A DNA stretch of 64,000 nucleotides from DAOUJI01 sp965224415 (GCA_965224415.1 CBDCZB010000003.1:62001-126000); one strand, 5' to 3'; counted from the first letter of the stretch, positions 41,740-51,354 are shown. The notes: generated from the sequence alone by a model not told the origin. Numbers and translations: made by a program.

Positions 41740-42912
41740 ATGGACTTCAGATTCTCGTCTGAAGACGAGTCTTTTCGCGCCGAATTGCGCCGGTTCTTCG
41801 AGGATGAGATTCCTTCTGATTGGGTGGGAGGAAGCCGCAACCCGGACAACGAGGACTGGGGCTTGACCCTGTCTATGCGAAAGAAGATGTCCGAAAGAGG
41901 CTGGCTCACCATGCACTGGCCCAGCGAATACGGCGGCCAGGACGCGGGCCAAATCAAGTCCACCATCCTCACCGAGGAGTTGACCTACAACAGGTGTCCC
42001 GGCAGGGATATCTTCGCTGTCAAGATGCTCTCCCCGACTTTGATGATTCACGGCACTGAAGACCAGAAGCAGGAATTTCTTCCTCCCATCGCAAAGGGCG
42101 AGGTCCAGTGGTGCCAGGGCTACAGCGAGCCTGAGTCGGGGTCCGATCTGGCTTCCCTCCAGACCTCCGCCAGGTCCGACGGGGACGACTACGTCATCAA
42201 CGGCAGCAAGATATGGACCTCGATGGCCCACCGGGCGGACCGGATTTTCATGCTAGTGCGGACGGACCCCGACGCTCCGAAACACCGGGGCATCAGCTTC
42301 GTTCTAGTGGACATGAACACGCCGGGCATCACGGTCCGGCCCATACCCAACATGACCGGCATCCACGAGTTTAACCAGGTGTTCTTCGATGAAGTGAGGG
42401 TGCCTAAGAAGAACAGGGTTGGGGAAGAAAACCGGGGTTGGTACGTGGCGGTCACGCTTCTGGACTTTGAGAGGTCGGGCGTGGACTTTTCGGCCAGCGC
42501 CAGGCGGCTGGTGGCTGACACCGTGGACTACGTTAAGGACCGTCCCAACGAGGTGAACGAACACAGCGGCCGTGTGGCCCGCAACAAGCTTACCGACCTG
42601 CATATCGAAGCGGAGGTCGCCCGGCTCACAGCCTACAACGTGGCCTGGATGCAAGAACAGGGGATGATTCCCAACAAGGAAGCATCCATGAGCAAGGTGA
42701 TGGGCACTGAGCTTCTCCAGAATGTCACCTCCGGTTGCCTGGAAATCATGGGGATGTATGGACAGCTCAGGCCTGGAAATTCTCGCTCCCAGATGATGGG
42801 TCGAATGGTCGAGCATTGGATGTCGTCCTTCTCAGGCACCATCGCCGCAGGCACGTCGGAGATACAACGGAACATCATCGCGACCAGGGGCGTCGGACTC
42901 CCCCGGGGATGA
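41740..42912 (+). CDS. Acyl-CoA dehydrogenase
   Basis: 390 aa flavoprotein. N-terminal helical domain (WLTMHWPSEYGGQDAG), the QGYSEPESGSDLASLQT flavin/substrate loop, WTSMAHRADRIFMLVRTD, and the C-terminal IAAGTSEIQRNIIATRGVGL, all diagnostic. It oxidises an acyl-CoA to the 2-enoyl form and passes electrons to ETF. The substrate is unknown. Neighbouring second dehydrogenase suggests a heteromeric or paired role. Confidence 0.94.
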   Translation: MDFRFSSEDESFRAELRRFFEDEIPSDWVGGSRNPDNEDWGLTLSMRKKMSERGWLTMHWPSEYGGQDAGQIKSTILTEELTYNRCPGRDIFAVKMLSPTLMIHGTEDQKQEFLPPIAKGEVQWCQGYSEPESGSDLASLQTSARSDGDDYVINGSKIWTSMAHRADRIFMLVRTDPDAPKHRGISFVLVDMNTPGITVRPIPNMTGIHEFNQVFFDEVRVPKKNRVGEENRGWYVAVTLLDFERSGVDFSASARRLVADTVDYVKDRPNEVNEHSGRVARNKLTDLHIEAEVARLTAYNVAWMQEQGMIPNKEASMSKVMGTELLQNVTSGCLEIMGMYGQLRPGNSRSQMMGRMVEHWMSSFSGTIAAGTSEIQRNIIATRGVGLPRG

Positions 42913-42992
42913 ATCCCAGGCCGCCCCATCCCACACAATAGTGAAATAGAATTAGCAAAGTCCGCAACGGACTGCGCAGGAGGCAGAGAAAG

Positions 42993-44126
42993 ATGGACCT
43001 AGGATTCAACGAGACCCAGCAGATGCTGAAGAACAGCGCCCGAGAGTTCCTGTCACAGGAATGTCCCCACAGTTTGGTGCGGGAGATGGAACAGGACCCC
43101 AAGGGGTACCCGGACCAGCTATGGAAGTCCATTGTCGATTTGGGATGGACGGGAATCGCCTTCCCCCAGAAATACGGAGGGACCGAGGGCAGCTTCGTAG
43201 ACCTGGCCGTGCTGGTGGAAGAGTTGGGCCGGGCGCTGGCGCCAAGCCCCTTCTTCTCCACGGTGGTCATGGGCGGCATGACCATTCTCGAAGCGGGAAG
43301 CGAGGCCCAGAAGGAGGAATACCTGACCCAGATTTGCCAGGGGCAGGCCACATTCGCCTTTGCAGTCCTTGAACCCAGCGCCACATACGAGGCGTGGGGC
43401 ATAGAAACGGAGGCGACACGGGACGGCGACGGCTTTGTGCTCAACGGCACCAAGCTGTTCGTGCCCGACGCCCACACCGCCGACAACATCGTCGTTGCGG
43501 CCCGGACGACCAAAGGGAACGATCCCGAGGACGGCATAACCCTCTTCATCGTGCCCGCCTCAGCCCAGGGCATATCCATCGAAATGCTCAGCACCGTGGC
43601 GTCGGATAGGCAGTCGGAAGTCGGCCTCAACAACGTGAAGGTCCCTGCGTCGGCTGTCTTGGGAGAAGTGGACAAGGGGTGGGCGGCGCTGAACGTGGCT
43701 ATCCAGCGGGGCGCTGCCGCCAAGTCCGTCGAGATGCTGGGAGGGGCCGGAGCAGTCCTGGACATGACTCTGGAATACGTTAAGCAGAGGGTCCAGTTCG
43801 GGCGGCCCATCGGCTCGTTCCAGGCTGTACAGCACCACTGCGCCAACATGGTCACCTTCGCCGAGTCCTGCCGCTACATGGCCTACCAGGCGGTGTGGAC
43901 CCTGGACGAGGGACTGCCCGCCACTCAGGAAGTCTCCATGGCCAAGACCTGGGTCAACGAGGCCTACCGCAAGGTGTGCGCCCTGGCCCACCAGTGCCAC
44001 GGTGCCATCGGGTTCACGATGGAGCACGACCTCCAGCTCTTCTCCAGGCGCGCCCGGGTGGCTGAATTGGCCTTCGGGGACGCTGAGCACCACAGGGAGC
44101 TTGTGGCCGGGGCCCTGGGACTTTAG
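42993..44126 (+). CDS. Acyl-CoA dehydrogenase (second, divergent copy)
   Basis: 377 aa. FNETQQMLKNSAREFLSQE, GWTGIAFPQKYGGTEG, VQFGRPIGSFQAVQHHCANM, and HQCHGAIGFTMEHDLQLF near the C-terminus. The flavin loop (FAVLEPSATYEAWGIET) departs from the usual EPxxGSD form, and the domain layout resembles ChsE/FadE-type partners of heterotetrameric dehydrogenases. It may pair with the preceding protein. 80 bp downstream of it, same strand. Confidence 0.9.
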   Translation: MDLGFNETQQMLKNSAREFLSQECPHSLVREMEQDPKGYPDQLWKSIVDLGWTGIAFPQKYGGTEGSFVDLAVLVEELGRALAPSPFFSTVVMGGMTILEAGSEAQKEEYLTQICQGQATFAFAVLEPSATYEAWGIETEATRDGDGFVLNGTKLFVPDAHTADNIVVAARTTKGNDPEDGITLFIVPASAQGISIEMLSTVASDRQSEVGLNNVKVPASAVLGEVDKGWAALNVAIQRGAAAKSVEMLGGAGAVLDMTLEYVKQRVQFGRPIGSFQAVQHHCANMVTFAESCRYMAYQAVWTLDEGLPATQEVSMAKTWVNEAYRKVCALAHQCHGAIGFTMEHDLQLFSRRARVAELAFGDAEHHRELVAGALGL

Positions 44127-44129
44127 TCC

Positions 44130-44477
44130 ATGTCCGCCAAAGACTGCATCTTCTGCAAGATTCCCCGAGGTGAGCTTGACGCCGAGGTGGTCTATCGCGA
44201 CGAGCGGGTCTACGTGATCAAGGACATAGACCCTCAAGCTCCGGTGCACCTGCTCATCATCCCCCTAGAGCATCTGGCCGGCCTGGCCTACATTGGCCCC
44301 GGGCAGATACCGGCAATGGGACACGCGTTCGTGGTGGCCGAGGAGATGGCCCGGCGTCATGAAGTCACCCTGAGCGGGTACAGGCTCATCGTGAACCAGG
44401 GTCCCGACTCCGGCCAGGAAGTGGAGCACATACACCTGCACCTCCTGGGCGGGAAGCCGCTTCCGTCCCTGGGCTGA
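44130..44477 (+). CDS. HIT-family (HINT-like) nucleotide hydrolase
   Basis: 115 aa, starting 3 nt after the dehydrogenase stop. CIFCKIPRGELDAEVVYRDE and the histidine triad HIHLHLLGG with LIVNQGPDSGQEVEHIHLH. Hydrolyses AMP-linked substrates such as adenosine phosphoramidates. Full length for the HINT branch. Confidence 0.95.
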   Translation: MSAKDCIFCKIPRGELDAEVVYRDERVYVIKDIDPQAPVHLLIIPLEHLAGLAYIGPGQIPAMGHAFVVAEEMARRHEVTLSGYRLIVNQGPDSGQEVEHIHLHLLGGKPLPSLG

Positions 44478-44481
44478 ACGA

Positions 44482-45057
44482 GTGTCCCCCTCCATAGAAG
44501 CCCTAATTGAGAGCCGGTTGGAAGCGCTTCCAACCGGCCTCTTCAATCATATCCAGCGGGTGCGCGACATCGCCTTAGACCTGGCCGAACGTCACGGGCT
44601 GGACCCGGAAAAGACCAGGCTGGGCGCTTTGGCCCACGACCTGGCCAGGGCCGCCGGAGGCGAGGCGCTATTGCGGGAAGCCCACGAACTGGGCATCCAC
44701 GTGCACCCCGTGGAAGAGAAGGTACCCCTCCTGCTACACGGGCCTGTCGCCGCCGAGACCCTCAGGCAAAACGGGCTGGACGACCCGGAAGTTTACCAGG
44801 CGGTGTACTGGCACAGCACTGCGCACCCGGGACTGCCCGACGTGGCCAAGGCCGTCTTCCTGGCGGACAAGCTGGACCCGTTCAAACGGGGCCGATACCC
44901 CTTCATCGACTCGGTGATGTCCCAGTCGCGGGAGAGCTTGGACGCCGCCATGCTCACTTTCCTGGACAGGGAGCTTGTCAGGCTCATCGAGATGGGGGAG
45001 CTTGTGCACCCTGCTTCGGTGGACGCCCGCAATGACCTGCTGAACAGGCGTCTTTAG
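44482..45057 (+). CDS. HD-domain phosphohydrolase, YqeK-like
   Basis: 191 aa, GTG start 4 nt after the HIT stop. HD motif parts: FNHIQRVRDIALDLAERHGLD, GALAHDLARA, VYWHSTAHPGLPDVAKAVFLADKLDP. The pattern and length match YqeK, which splits diadenosine tetraphosphate symmetrically. That activity fits with the neighbouring HIT hydrolase. Confidence 0.88.
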   Translation: MSPSIEALIESRLEALPTGLFNHIQRVRDIALDLAERHGLDPEKTRLGALAHDLARAAGGEALLREAHELGIHVHPVEEKVPLLLHGPVAAETLRQNGLDDPEVYQAVYWHSTAHPGLPDVAKAVFLADKLDPFKRGRYPFIDSVMSQSRESLDAAMLTFLDRELVRLIEMGELVHPASVDARNDLLNRRL

Positions 45058-45108
45058 TCCGTGTAATTAGAGAGGCGGCTCCCCGCTCCGGGCCTCTTCA
45101 CATTCCTT

Positions 45109-45117
45109 TGCTATACT
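45109..45117 (+). promoter_or_regulatory. Extended -10 promoter candidate for RNase PH gene
   Basis: TGCTATACT, 33 nt before the TTG start; identical to the word before nadE. An AGAGGC/GCCTCT stem at 45070-45098 just upstream may end the previous operon. Confidence 0.45.
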
Positions 45118-45149
45118 TGAAGTCAAGACTCTATTCGAGAGAGGCCCCT

Positions 45150-45908
45150 TTGACCCAGACTCCCAGTTCCCAGGTCCAACGCTCCGACGGCCGCAATTGG
45201 GATGAGCCACGTAAAACGGTCATCACTCCGGGCTACCAGCGCTTTGCGGAAGGATCGGCCCTCATACAGATGGGCCAGACCAGTGTGCTGTGTGCTGCGT
45301 CCATTGAAGAGAGAGTCCCTGCTTTCCTGCGGGGCGAGGGCAAAGGCTGGGTCACCGCTGAGTACGCCATGCTGCCCCGGTCGACGGCGACGCGAACGGC
45401 CAGGGAAGGCGCCGGGCAGGTCAGAGGCCGCTCCCAGGAAATACAGCGGCTGATTGGCCGGTGCCTGCGCGCCGTCACCGACCTCCATGCTCTGGGTGAG
45501 CGGACCATCACACTGGACTGTGACGTGATTCAGGCTGACGGTGGCACTCGCACCGCCGCCGTTTCGGGGGGCTACGTGGCCCTCCACCAGGCCATGGGCC
45601 AGCTGGTCAAGGCAGGACTTATACGCTCAGTTCCCCTGAGGTCCGCCGTGGCCGCCCTGAGCGTTGGGTTAATCGACGGGCAACCTCTTCTCGACCTGGC
45701 TTACGACGAGGACGTAAGGGCGCAGGTGGACTTTAACCTCGTGATGACGGACGCCGGAGACCTGGTGGAGATTCAGGGGGCCGCCGAGGGACACCCCTTC
45801 CCCAGCGCCATCGTCCCCCAATGGATTGATCTGGCATTTCAGGGAATGGGGGCCGTGTTTGAGGCCCAACAGGTTGCTATTCAGTCCTACACACAGGGCT
45901 TGCGATAG
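45150..45908 (+). CDS. rph: Ribonuclease PH
   Basis: 252 aa from TTG at 45150 (GAGAGAGG upstream; length then matches the family). Marks: RSDGRNWDEPRKTVIT, GQTSVLCAASIEERVPAFL, WVTAEYAMLPRST, RSQEIQRLIGRCLRAVTDL, and IQADGGTRTAAVSGGYVAL with the phosphate-binding Arg. It trims tRNA 3' ends phosphorolytically. Encoded CCA on both tRNAs here is consistent with a trimming-type maturation. Confidence 0.96.
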   Translation: MTQTPSSQVQRSDGRNWDEPRKTVITPGYQRFAEGSALIQMGQTSVLCAASIEERVPAFLRGEGKGWVTAEYAMLPRSTATRTAREGAGQVRGRSQEIQRLIGRCLRAVTDLHALGERTITLDCDVIQADGGTRTAAVSGGYVALHQAMGQLVKAGLIRSVPLRSAVAALSVGLIDGQPLLDLAYDEDVRAQVDFNLVMTDAGDLVEIQGAAEGHPFPSAIVPQWIDLAFQGMGAVFEAQQVAIQSYTQGLR

Positions 45909-45934
45909 CTCATCGCGAGACGACTGGATCTGCG

Positions 45935-47164
45935 TTGAGTTCCCGTAGCTTAGCTTCAACCTTCCTGCTGGCGGCTGCCCTCAGCGTGCTCTTTGCCGCC
46001 GCCTGCACATCTGAGGAGCGCAGCGACGATCCGACACCCGCTGATACTCCCGCGCCGCCGCCCACAGCAACGCCCGTACTAGACGCTTCTCCCACCGTTG
46101 CCCCTCCCGCCCCCACACGGTCGCCCTGGACCCCACCCGTTGAGGGTCGTCCCGGGCTTGGAGAAACCGTTATATCGGAGGTGAAACCCATACAGACGCC
46201 GGTCCGGCTGGAATACCAGTTTCCAGACGTGGCAGGCGTGGTGGAATGGGTCAGGCCAGCGGTGGTCTCTGTAGTGACGGAGTTCACCGCGCTCACCTTC
46301 TTTGGCTCCCAGCGTGACGTGCAAAGCGGCAGTGGTGTAATCATCGATCCCCGGGGCTACCTTCTGACCAATTACCACGTGGTCCAGGACTACGACAGGA
46401 TAACCGTGACCACTGACGACGGCGTGCAATATGATGCGGAGGTCATCGGCACGGACCTGCTCAGCGATTTGGCCGTGCTTAAGATTGACAGACAAGAATA
46501 TTCCTTCGTCACTGCTGCTCTTCCGGGGAGCGTCTGGGTGGGGGATTGGGTGATTGCGATTGGGAACGCTCTGGCTCTTCCAGGAGGGCCGTCGGTGACT
46601 GTCGGCGTGGTCAGCGCCCTCGACCGCTCCTACGAAGTCCACCCAGGGCTAACGTTGTACGGCCTGATTCAGACAGACGCCTCCATCAACCCGGGCAACA
46701 GCGGCGGTCCGTTGCTGAACCTTCAGGGTGAGCTGGTGGGGATCAACACTGCGGTGGCCCGGGGCGACGACGCAGGCAGGCCCATCGAGGGGATAGGATT
46801 TGCCGTGGCGACGGACACGGCCATGTCGGTGGCTTGGCAGCTTATCGAGTTGGGCAAGGTGAGATGGGCTTTTCTAGGCGTGGGTGTGGACGACCTCACT
46901 CCCAGCATGGCGACTAGCCTGGGAATCCCCGTCAGGGGAGGGGTGGTGGTCGCAACCGTGACCCCGGACAGTCCCGCCTGGGAGGGCGGTCTCCGCAGCG
47001 GTGACGTGATAGTCTCCTTTGCGGGAGAGAGGGTGTCAACCGCCCGCCAACTCATCGGAATGATCCGTGAGTCACGGGTGGGACGGCAGGTGGAAGTGGA
47101 GGCCTTCAGCAATGAAGAGAGGGTCACTTTCTCGGTGACCCTTGGCGAACGCCCCGACAGCTAG
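45935..47164 (+). CDS. HtrA/DegP-like serine protease, lipoprotein, one PDZ domain
   Basis: 409 aa, TTG start. Signal peptide with lipobox-like LFAAAC, a Thr/Pro tether (30-75), trypsin-like domain with His in LLTNYHVVQDYD, Asp in SDLAVLKI and Ser in NPGNSGGPL, then one PDZ domain (ATVTPDSPAWEGGLRSGDVI). It would degrade or refold envelope proteins. The stop codon overlaps the convergent ileS stop by 4 bp. Confidence 0.94.
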   Translation: MSSRSLASTFLLAAALSVLFAAACTSEERSDDPTPADTPAPPPTATPVLDASPTVAPPAPTRSPWTPPVEGRPGLGETVISEVKPIQTPVRLEYQFPDVAGVVEWVRPAVVSVVTEFTALTFFGSQRDVQSGSGVIIDPRGYLLTNYHVVQDYDRITVTTDDGVQYDAEVIGTDLLSDLAVLKIDRQEYSFVTAALPGSVWVGDWVIAIGNALALPGGPSVTVGVVSALDRSYEVHPGLTLYGLIQTDASINPGNSGGPLLNLQGELVGINTAVARGDDAGRPIEGIGFAVATDTAMSVAWQLIELGKVRWAFLGVGVDDLTPSMATSLGIPVRGGVVVATVTPDSPAWEGGLRSGDVIVSFAGERVSTARQLIGMIRESRVGRQVEVEAFSNEERVTFSVTLGERPDS

Positions 47165-50100
47165 ACCTTCCTTACGGCCAGGACCAGCGGCTCTCCTTCC
47201 AGTTTCCCCGATTCGGAGTGTGCGCCCTCGGGCGGCTCTCCCTGCATCACTTGGTCGGCCAGCGTCTCCTCCCGCACGTAGTCCTCGTGGACTTCCAGCA
47301 TGTCCTGGATAACGTCCGGGCCCTGGTAGTAGGCAACGATGCGGTCGGTGATTTCGAGTCCTGCCGATCTGCGCAGGTTCTGTATTCGGTGCACCAACTC
47401 GCGCGCAAGACCTTCGGACGCCAGCTCAGGGGTTATGGTGGAATCGATGGCGACCATGTAGCCGCCCTCCAACGCCGCCCAGTAGCCGTCGACCTGGACT
47501 ATGGCCTCTACGTGGGAAGCCGATGAGGAGTCCTGCGGGTCTCCTGCCGCCGCCAGGGCTTTCCGGTGGAGTTCGTCGGCGAGTTCGGCGTCTCCGTGGC
47601 GCAGCTGCTTGACGTTGAGTTCGTCCAGAATCTGGTCTTCGACCTTGGGCAGCCACTGCTCCTCGCCTGCCCGTCCCGACTTGACCAGGACGCCAGCCAA
47701 GGGTTGCCGCACCTTAATGCCGGCCCTGGACCTCGCTCCTCTTCCCATGCTGGAAACCCGCATGGCGAGCCGCGTGGCGTCCATCAGCTCCTGGTCTACC
47801 CCTTGGGCTGAAGGTTGGGGGAAAGCGGCCAAGTGGACGCTTTCCGGGGCGTCAGCGTCCACGGAACGCACCAGGTTCTGGTACATCTCGTCGGCGATGA
47901 AGGGGGTAAAAGGCGCCATGAGCTTGCACAGGGTGGACAGACAGGTGTAGAGGGCGGCGTAGCCAGACAGCTTGTCGGAGTCTCCCTCACTCCTCCAAAA
48001 GCGTCTGCGGCTCCGGCGCACGTACCAGTTGGAAAGCCGGTCTACGAATTCCTGGATGCGGCGGCCCGCGTCGGTGGGGTTGTACTGCTCCAGGTTTGTA
48101 TCCACCTGGGTGATCAGGATGTCCAACTCGGACATGAGCCACCGGTCCAGCTCCGACTGGGGTTTCCAGTCAGCTGGGACCTGGTCGGGATGAAACTTGT
48201 CCACCGCGGCGTAGGTCGTGAAGAAGGAGTAGACATTCCAAAGGGTCAGCAGGAACCGTCGTACGGTGTCTCCCACCAGGTCTTCTGAGAAGCGGCGGGA
48301 GTCTCCTGGTTGGGCCGACGTGTACAAGTACCAACGGGTGGCGTCGGCGCCGTGTTTGTCCAGGACGCTCCACGGATTCACCACGTTGCCCGTGCTCTTG
48401 CTCATCTTGCGGCCCTTGGCGTCCAGTATCAGTCCCAGGCAGATGACGTTCTTGTAGGACGGTCCGCCTCTGATGAGAGTCGAGAGGGCATGGAGAGTGT
48501 AGAACCAGCCCCGTGTCTGGTCCACGGCCTCGCAGATGTAGTCGGCGGGGAACCTGCCGTCTTGGAGGGCTTCCTCCCCGTCGAATGGGTAGTGGGCTTG
48601 GGCAAAGGGCATCGACCCTGAGTCGAACCAGCAGTCAATCACCTCGGGAACCCTGGTCATGGTCCCGGCGCAATTCGGGCAGCGTATGAATACGCGGTCC
48701 ACGTAGGGCCTGTGCAGGTCCAGCGTCTCTGCGGAACCTGCGTCCATGTTGACGGCCATCTCCTGCAGTTCCTGGACGCTGCCCACGCAGTGGGTATGGC
48801 CGCAGTTGTCACAGTGCCAGATGGGGATGGGGGAACCCCAGAACCGTTCCCGGGAGATGGCCCAGTCTACGTTGTTTCGCAGCCACTCTCCGAACCGGCC
48901 TTCTTTGATGTAGTCGGGGCGCCAGTTGATTTCCTGGTTTCCGCTGATGAGGCGGTCCTTTTCAGCGCTGGTGCGGATGTACCAGGAAGGCTTGGCGTAA
49001 TAGAGGAGCGGAGTGTCGCACCGCCAGCAGAAGGGGTAGGTGTGCCGGTATATTTCGCGGCGATGGAGCAAGCCTCGCTCTGTAAGATCGGCCATGATGT
49101 CTTCGTCGGCGTCCTTGACGAACTTTCCCGCGAAGGGGTAGCTGCCGGTGACCGTTCCGTGGAGGTCAACCTGCTGCACGAAGGCCAGGCCATGGTACCG
49201 CCCGGCTTGGAGGTCCTCGTCCCCAAAGGCGGGCGCTAGATGCACGATGCCGGAGCCGTCGGACATGGAGACGAAACTGGCGTCGATGACCGTGGGCTGG
49301 TAGTTGTCGGCAGGTTGGAGGGTGGGCGTCCCGCCGTCCTCTGAGGCCTGGAAGCTGCTTATCTCCACCCCGTATCGGCTTGCGTCGTACAGAGGTTCAT
49401 AGGTCAGGGCGACTAGTTCCCGACCGGCGAAGGTTTCAAGTAAGACGTAAGGTTCCTGGACAACTGCACTGAGCAGGGCCGAGGCCAGGACCAGCTTCTC
49501 GCCGCTTTCCAGTTGTACCAGGCTGTACTCAGCGGAGGCGTCCACGGCCAGCGCTGTATTGCCCGGCAGCGTCCACGGCGTCGTGGTCCAAGCCAGGAAG
49601 TAAACGTCCTCACCGTGGGAAGTCAATCGCTCGTATGAGTTGTTGAAGGCCCTTGCTGCCCTTCTGGTGTCGTCCCAGCCTGTGACTCGAAACTTCACGA
49701 ACACCGACGGGTCAGGGGTGTTCTCCTTGTATCCCAGCGCCACCTCATGGGAGCTGAGGCTGGTGACGCACCGGGGACAGTGGGGGGCGCCTTTCATGTC
49801 CTGGTACAGACGGCCCTTGTCCCACAGGCTGCGGAGTATCCACCAGCCCGTTTCGATGTAGTTGTTGTCCAGGGTCACGTAGGGGTCGTCCATGTCCACC
49901 CAGAAGCCTATCCGGTCGGTCATCTCCTCCCACTCTTTGACGTAGCGGAAAACGCTCTCCCGGCACTTCTGGTTGAACTTCTCGATTCCGTACTCTTCGA
50001 TGTCCCGTTTGGTGGAGAAGCCCAATTCCTTCTCCACCTCCAACTCGACCGGCAGTCCGTGGGTGTCCCATCCGCCCTTGCGTACGCACCGATATCCCTT

Positions 50101-50322
50101 CATGGTCTTGTAGCGCGGGATGATGTCCTTGAAGGCCCTGGCCAGAACGTGGTGGATTCCCGGGCTTCCGTTGGCCGTGGGCGGCCCCTCGTATAGCATG
50201 AAGAGGGGGCGGCCCTCCATTTCCGTCTCGGTGCGGCGGAATATGTCCCGCTCCTTCCAGAACTCCAGGATGCGCTTCTCCATATCCGGGAAGCTCACCC
50301 TGCTGGACACTGTCTTGAACAT
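47161..50322 (-). CDS. ileS: Isoleucyl-tRNA synthetase, type 2 (eukaryote-like)
   Basis: 1053 aa. Catalytic motifs PTANGSPGIHHVLARAFKD (HIGH region) and GRKMSKSTGN (KMSKS), editing domain (GDEDLQAGRYHG), Zn-type WHCDNCGH and IRCPNCAGT, and a tRNA-binding C-terminus. The GIHHVLAR form with WDTHGLPVELEVEKELG is that of type 2 enzymes, known for low sensitivity to mupirocin. It charges tRNA-Ile, whose gene is at 19.8 kb. Follows tlyA by 48 bp on minus. Confidence 0.97.
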   Translation of the reverse strand: MFKTVSSRVSFPDMEKRILEFWKERDIFRRTETEMEGRPLFMLYEGPPTANGSPGIHHVLARAFKDIIPRYKTMKGYRCVRKGGWDTHGLPVELEVEKELGFSTKRDIEEYGIEKFNQKCRESVFRYVKEWEEMTDRIGFWVDMDDPYVTLDNNYIETGWWILRSLWDKGRLYQDMKGAPHCPRCVTSLSSHEVALGYKENTPDPSVFVKFRVTGWDDTRRAARAFNNSYERLTSHGEDVYFLAWTTTPWTLPGNTALAVDASAEYSLVQLESGEKLVLASALLSAVVQEPYVLLETFAGRELVALTYEPLYDASRYGVEISSFQASEDGGTPTLQPADNYQPTVIDASFVSMSDGSGIVHLAPAFGDEDLQAGRYHGLAFVQQVDLHGTVTGSYPFAGKFVKDADEDIMADLTERGLLHRREIYRHTYPFCWRCDTPLLYYAKPSWYIRTSAEKDRLISGNQEINWRPDYIKEGRFGEWLRNNVDWAISRERFWGSPIPIWHCDNCGHTHCVGSVQELQEMAVNMDAGSAETLDLHRPYVDRVFIRCPNCAGTMTRVPEVIDCWFDSGSMPFAQAHYPFDGEEALQDGRFPADYICEAVDQTRGWFYTLHALSTLIRGGPSYKNVICLGLILDAKGRKMSKSTGNVVNPWSVLDKHGADATRWYLYTSAQPGDSRRFSEDLVGDTVRRFLLTLWNVYSFFTTYAAVDKFHPDQVPADWKPQSELDRWLMSELDILITQVDTNLEQYNPTDAGRRIQEFVDRLSNWYVRRSRRRFWRSEGDSDKLSGYAALYTCLSTLCKLMAPFTPFIADEMYQNLVRSVDADAPESVHLAAFPQPSAQGVDQELMDATRLAMRVSSMGRGARSRAGIKVRQPLAGVLVKSGRAGEEQWLPKVEDQILDELNVKQLRHGDAELADELHRKALAAAGDPQDSSSASHVEAIVQVDGYWAALEGGYMVAIDSTITPELASEGLARELVHRIQNLRRSAGLEITDRIVAYYQGPDVIQDMLEVHEDYVREETLADQVMQGEPPEGAHSESGKLEGEPLVLAVRKV

Positions 50323-50370
50323 GGACTACCTCAGTTCGGGAGTAAATGACACAAACACAGAGGCAACATC

Positions 50371-51144
50371 TTAACGTAACGAAATTGCCCCGTCCATTAG
50401 GCCGGGGGTCTCTAGGTGCAGGAAGAATTCCGCGTTCCCTGCGTCTCCGAGAATGGGTGAAGGGGTCAGGTTTCGCAGACGCAGGCCCGTGCTCACGACC
50501 CAGACGATAAACCTGGCGAGAACTCTGGCGTGGACGTGGGGGTCTTTGATGACGCCCTTTCGGCCGACCTCGTTCTTCAACGCCTCGAACTGGGGCTTCA
50601 AGAGCACAACCAGCGGGCGTCCCGGGCCGAGACGTGTTGCCGCCTCTGGGATGACCTTGGCAGCAGATATGAAGGACACGTCCATGACGACTATGCCAAT
50701 CTCGCCTGCGCCCGGAAGCTGGAACGGGTAGCGGGCGTTCGTTCCCTCCATGATTGTGACTCGCGGGTCTTGCCGTAGGCCGTAGTCCATCTGTCCCCGC
50801 CCAACGTCCACGGCGTAGACTCGTTTGGCGCCTCGTTGCAGCAGACAGTCGGTGAAGCCGCCAGTGGAGGCTCCCACGTCCAGGGCTTCTAGGCCCTGCA
50901 CGTCCAAGCCGAATGCGTCCAGTGCGTGGGCCAGCTTGACTCCCCCCCGGCTGACGAAAGGGAGCCTGCCCTTGACCTCCAATGGCGTGTCCGCAGCCAG
51001 GGTTGAACCGGCCTTCAGCACGCGGCCTGTGGGCGAGTAGACGACTCCTCGCATGATGAGGGCCTGGGCCCTTTCTCGGCTGTCCGCCAGGCCCCTCTCC
51101 ACCAGGAGCACGTCGGCTCTCGTCTTCAGCTGCTTTTTCGGCAC
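50371..51144 (-). CDS. tlyA: TlyA-family rRNA 2'-O-methyltransferase
   Basis: 257 aa, GTG start. N-terminal S4 domain (RADVLLVERGLADSRERAQAL) and FtsJ-like methyltransferase with SAM loop LDVGASTGGFTDCLLQRG, VDVGRGQMDYGLR and LLKPQFEA. TlyA methylates C1409 of 16S and, in some bacteria, C1920 of 23S rRNA, affecting capreomycin susceptibility. Divergent from rpmH, with which it shares a short promoter region. Confidence 0.93.
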   Translation of the reverse strand: MPKKQLKTRADVLLVERGLADSRERAQALIMRGVVYSPTGRVLKAGSTLAADTPLEVKGRLPFVSRGGVKLAHALDAFGLDVQGLEALDVGASTGGFTDCLLQRGAKRVYAVDVGRGQMDYGLRQDPRVTIMEGTNARYPFQLPGAGEIGIVVMDVSFISAAKVIPEAATRLGPGRPLVVLLKPQFEALKNEVGRKGVIKDPHVHARVLARFIVWVVSTGLRLRNLTPSPILGDAGNAEFFLHLETPGLMDGAISLR

Positions 51145-51164
51145 GTCTTTTGGGCCTGTTCAAA

Positions 51165-51194
51165 TTGACACTCGTTCACGCCATCAATTATAAT
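51165..51194 (+). promoter_or_regulatory. Consensus sigma-70 promoter of the rpmH operon
   Basis: TTGACA, 18 nt, TATAAT: both hexamers are perfect. The predicted start of transcription is about 15 nt before AGGAGA and the rpmH ATG. A promoter this strong fits ribosomal protein L34. Confidence 0.9.
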
Positions 51195-51216
51195 CCATTG
51201 GCTCAATAGGAGACCT

Positions 51217-51354
51217 ATGCCTAAGCGTACTTATCAACCCAAGAAACGCCGCCGCCAGCGTGTGCACGGCTTCATGTCCCGTTCCAGTACACGCGGGGGA
51301 AGGGCGGTCCTGAAACGCCGGCGGTTCAAGGGACGACATCGGTTGGCGGTCTAG
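51217..51354 (+). CDS. rpmH: 50S ribosomal protein L34
   Basis: 45 aa, AGGAGA 3 nt before ATG. MPKRTYQPKKRRRQRVHGF, MSRSSTRGGRAVLKRRR, RFKGRHRLAV: full-length L34. First gene of the rpmH-rnpA-yidC-jag operon. No dnaA lies upstream; tlyA occupies that place. Confidence 0.98.
   Translation: MPKRTYQPKKRRRQRVHGFMSRSSTRGGRAVLKRRRFKGRHRLAV

Noticed and set aside
51165..51216. Replication origin near rpmH
   Set aside because: No dnaA gene and no clustered DnaA boxes were seen; the region is only 72 bp.
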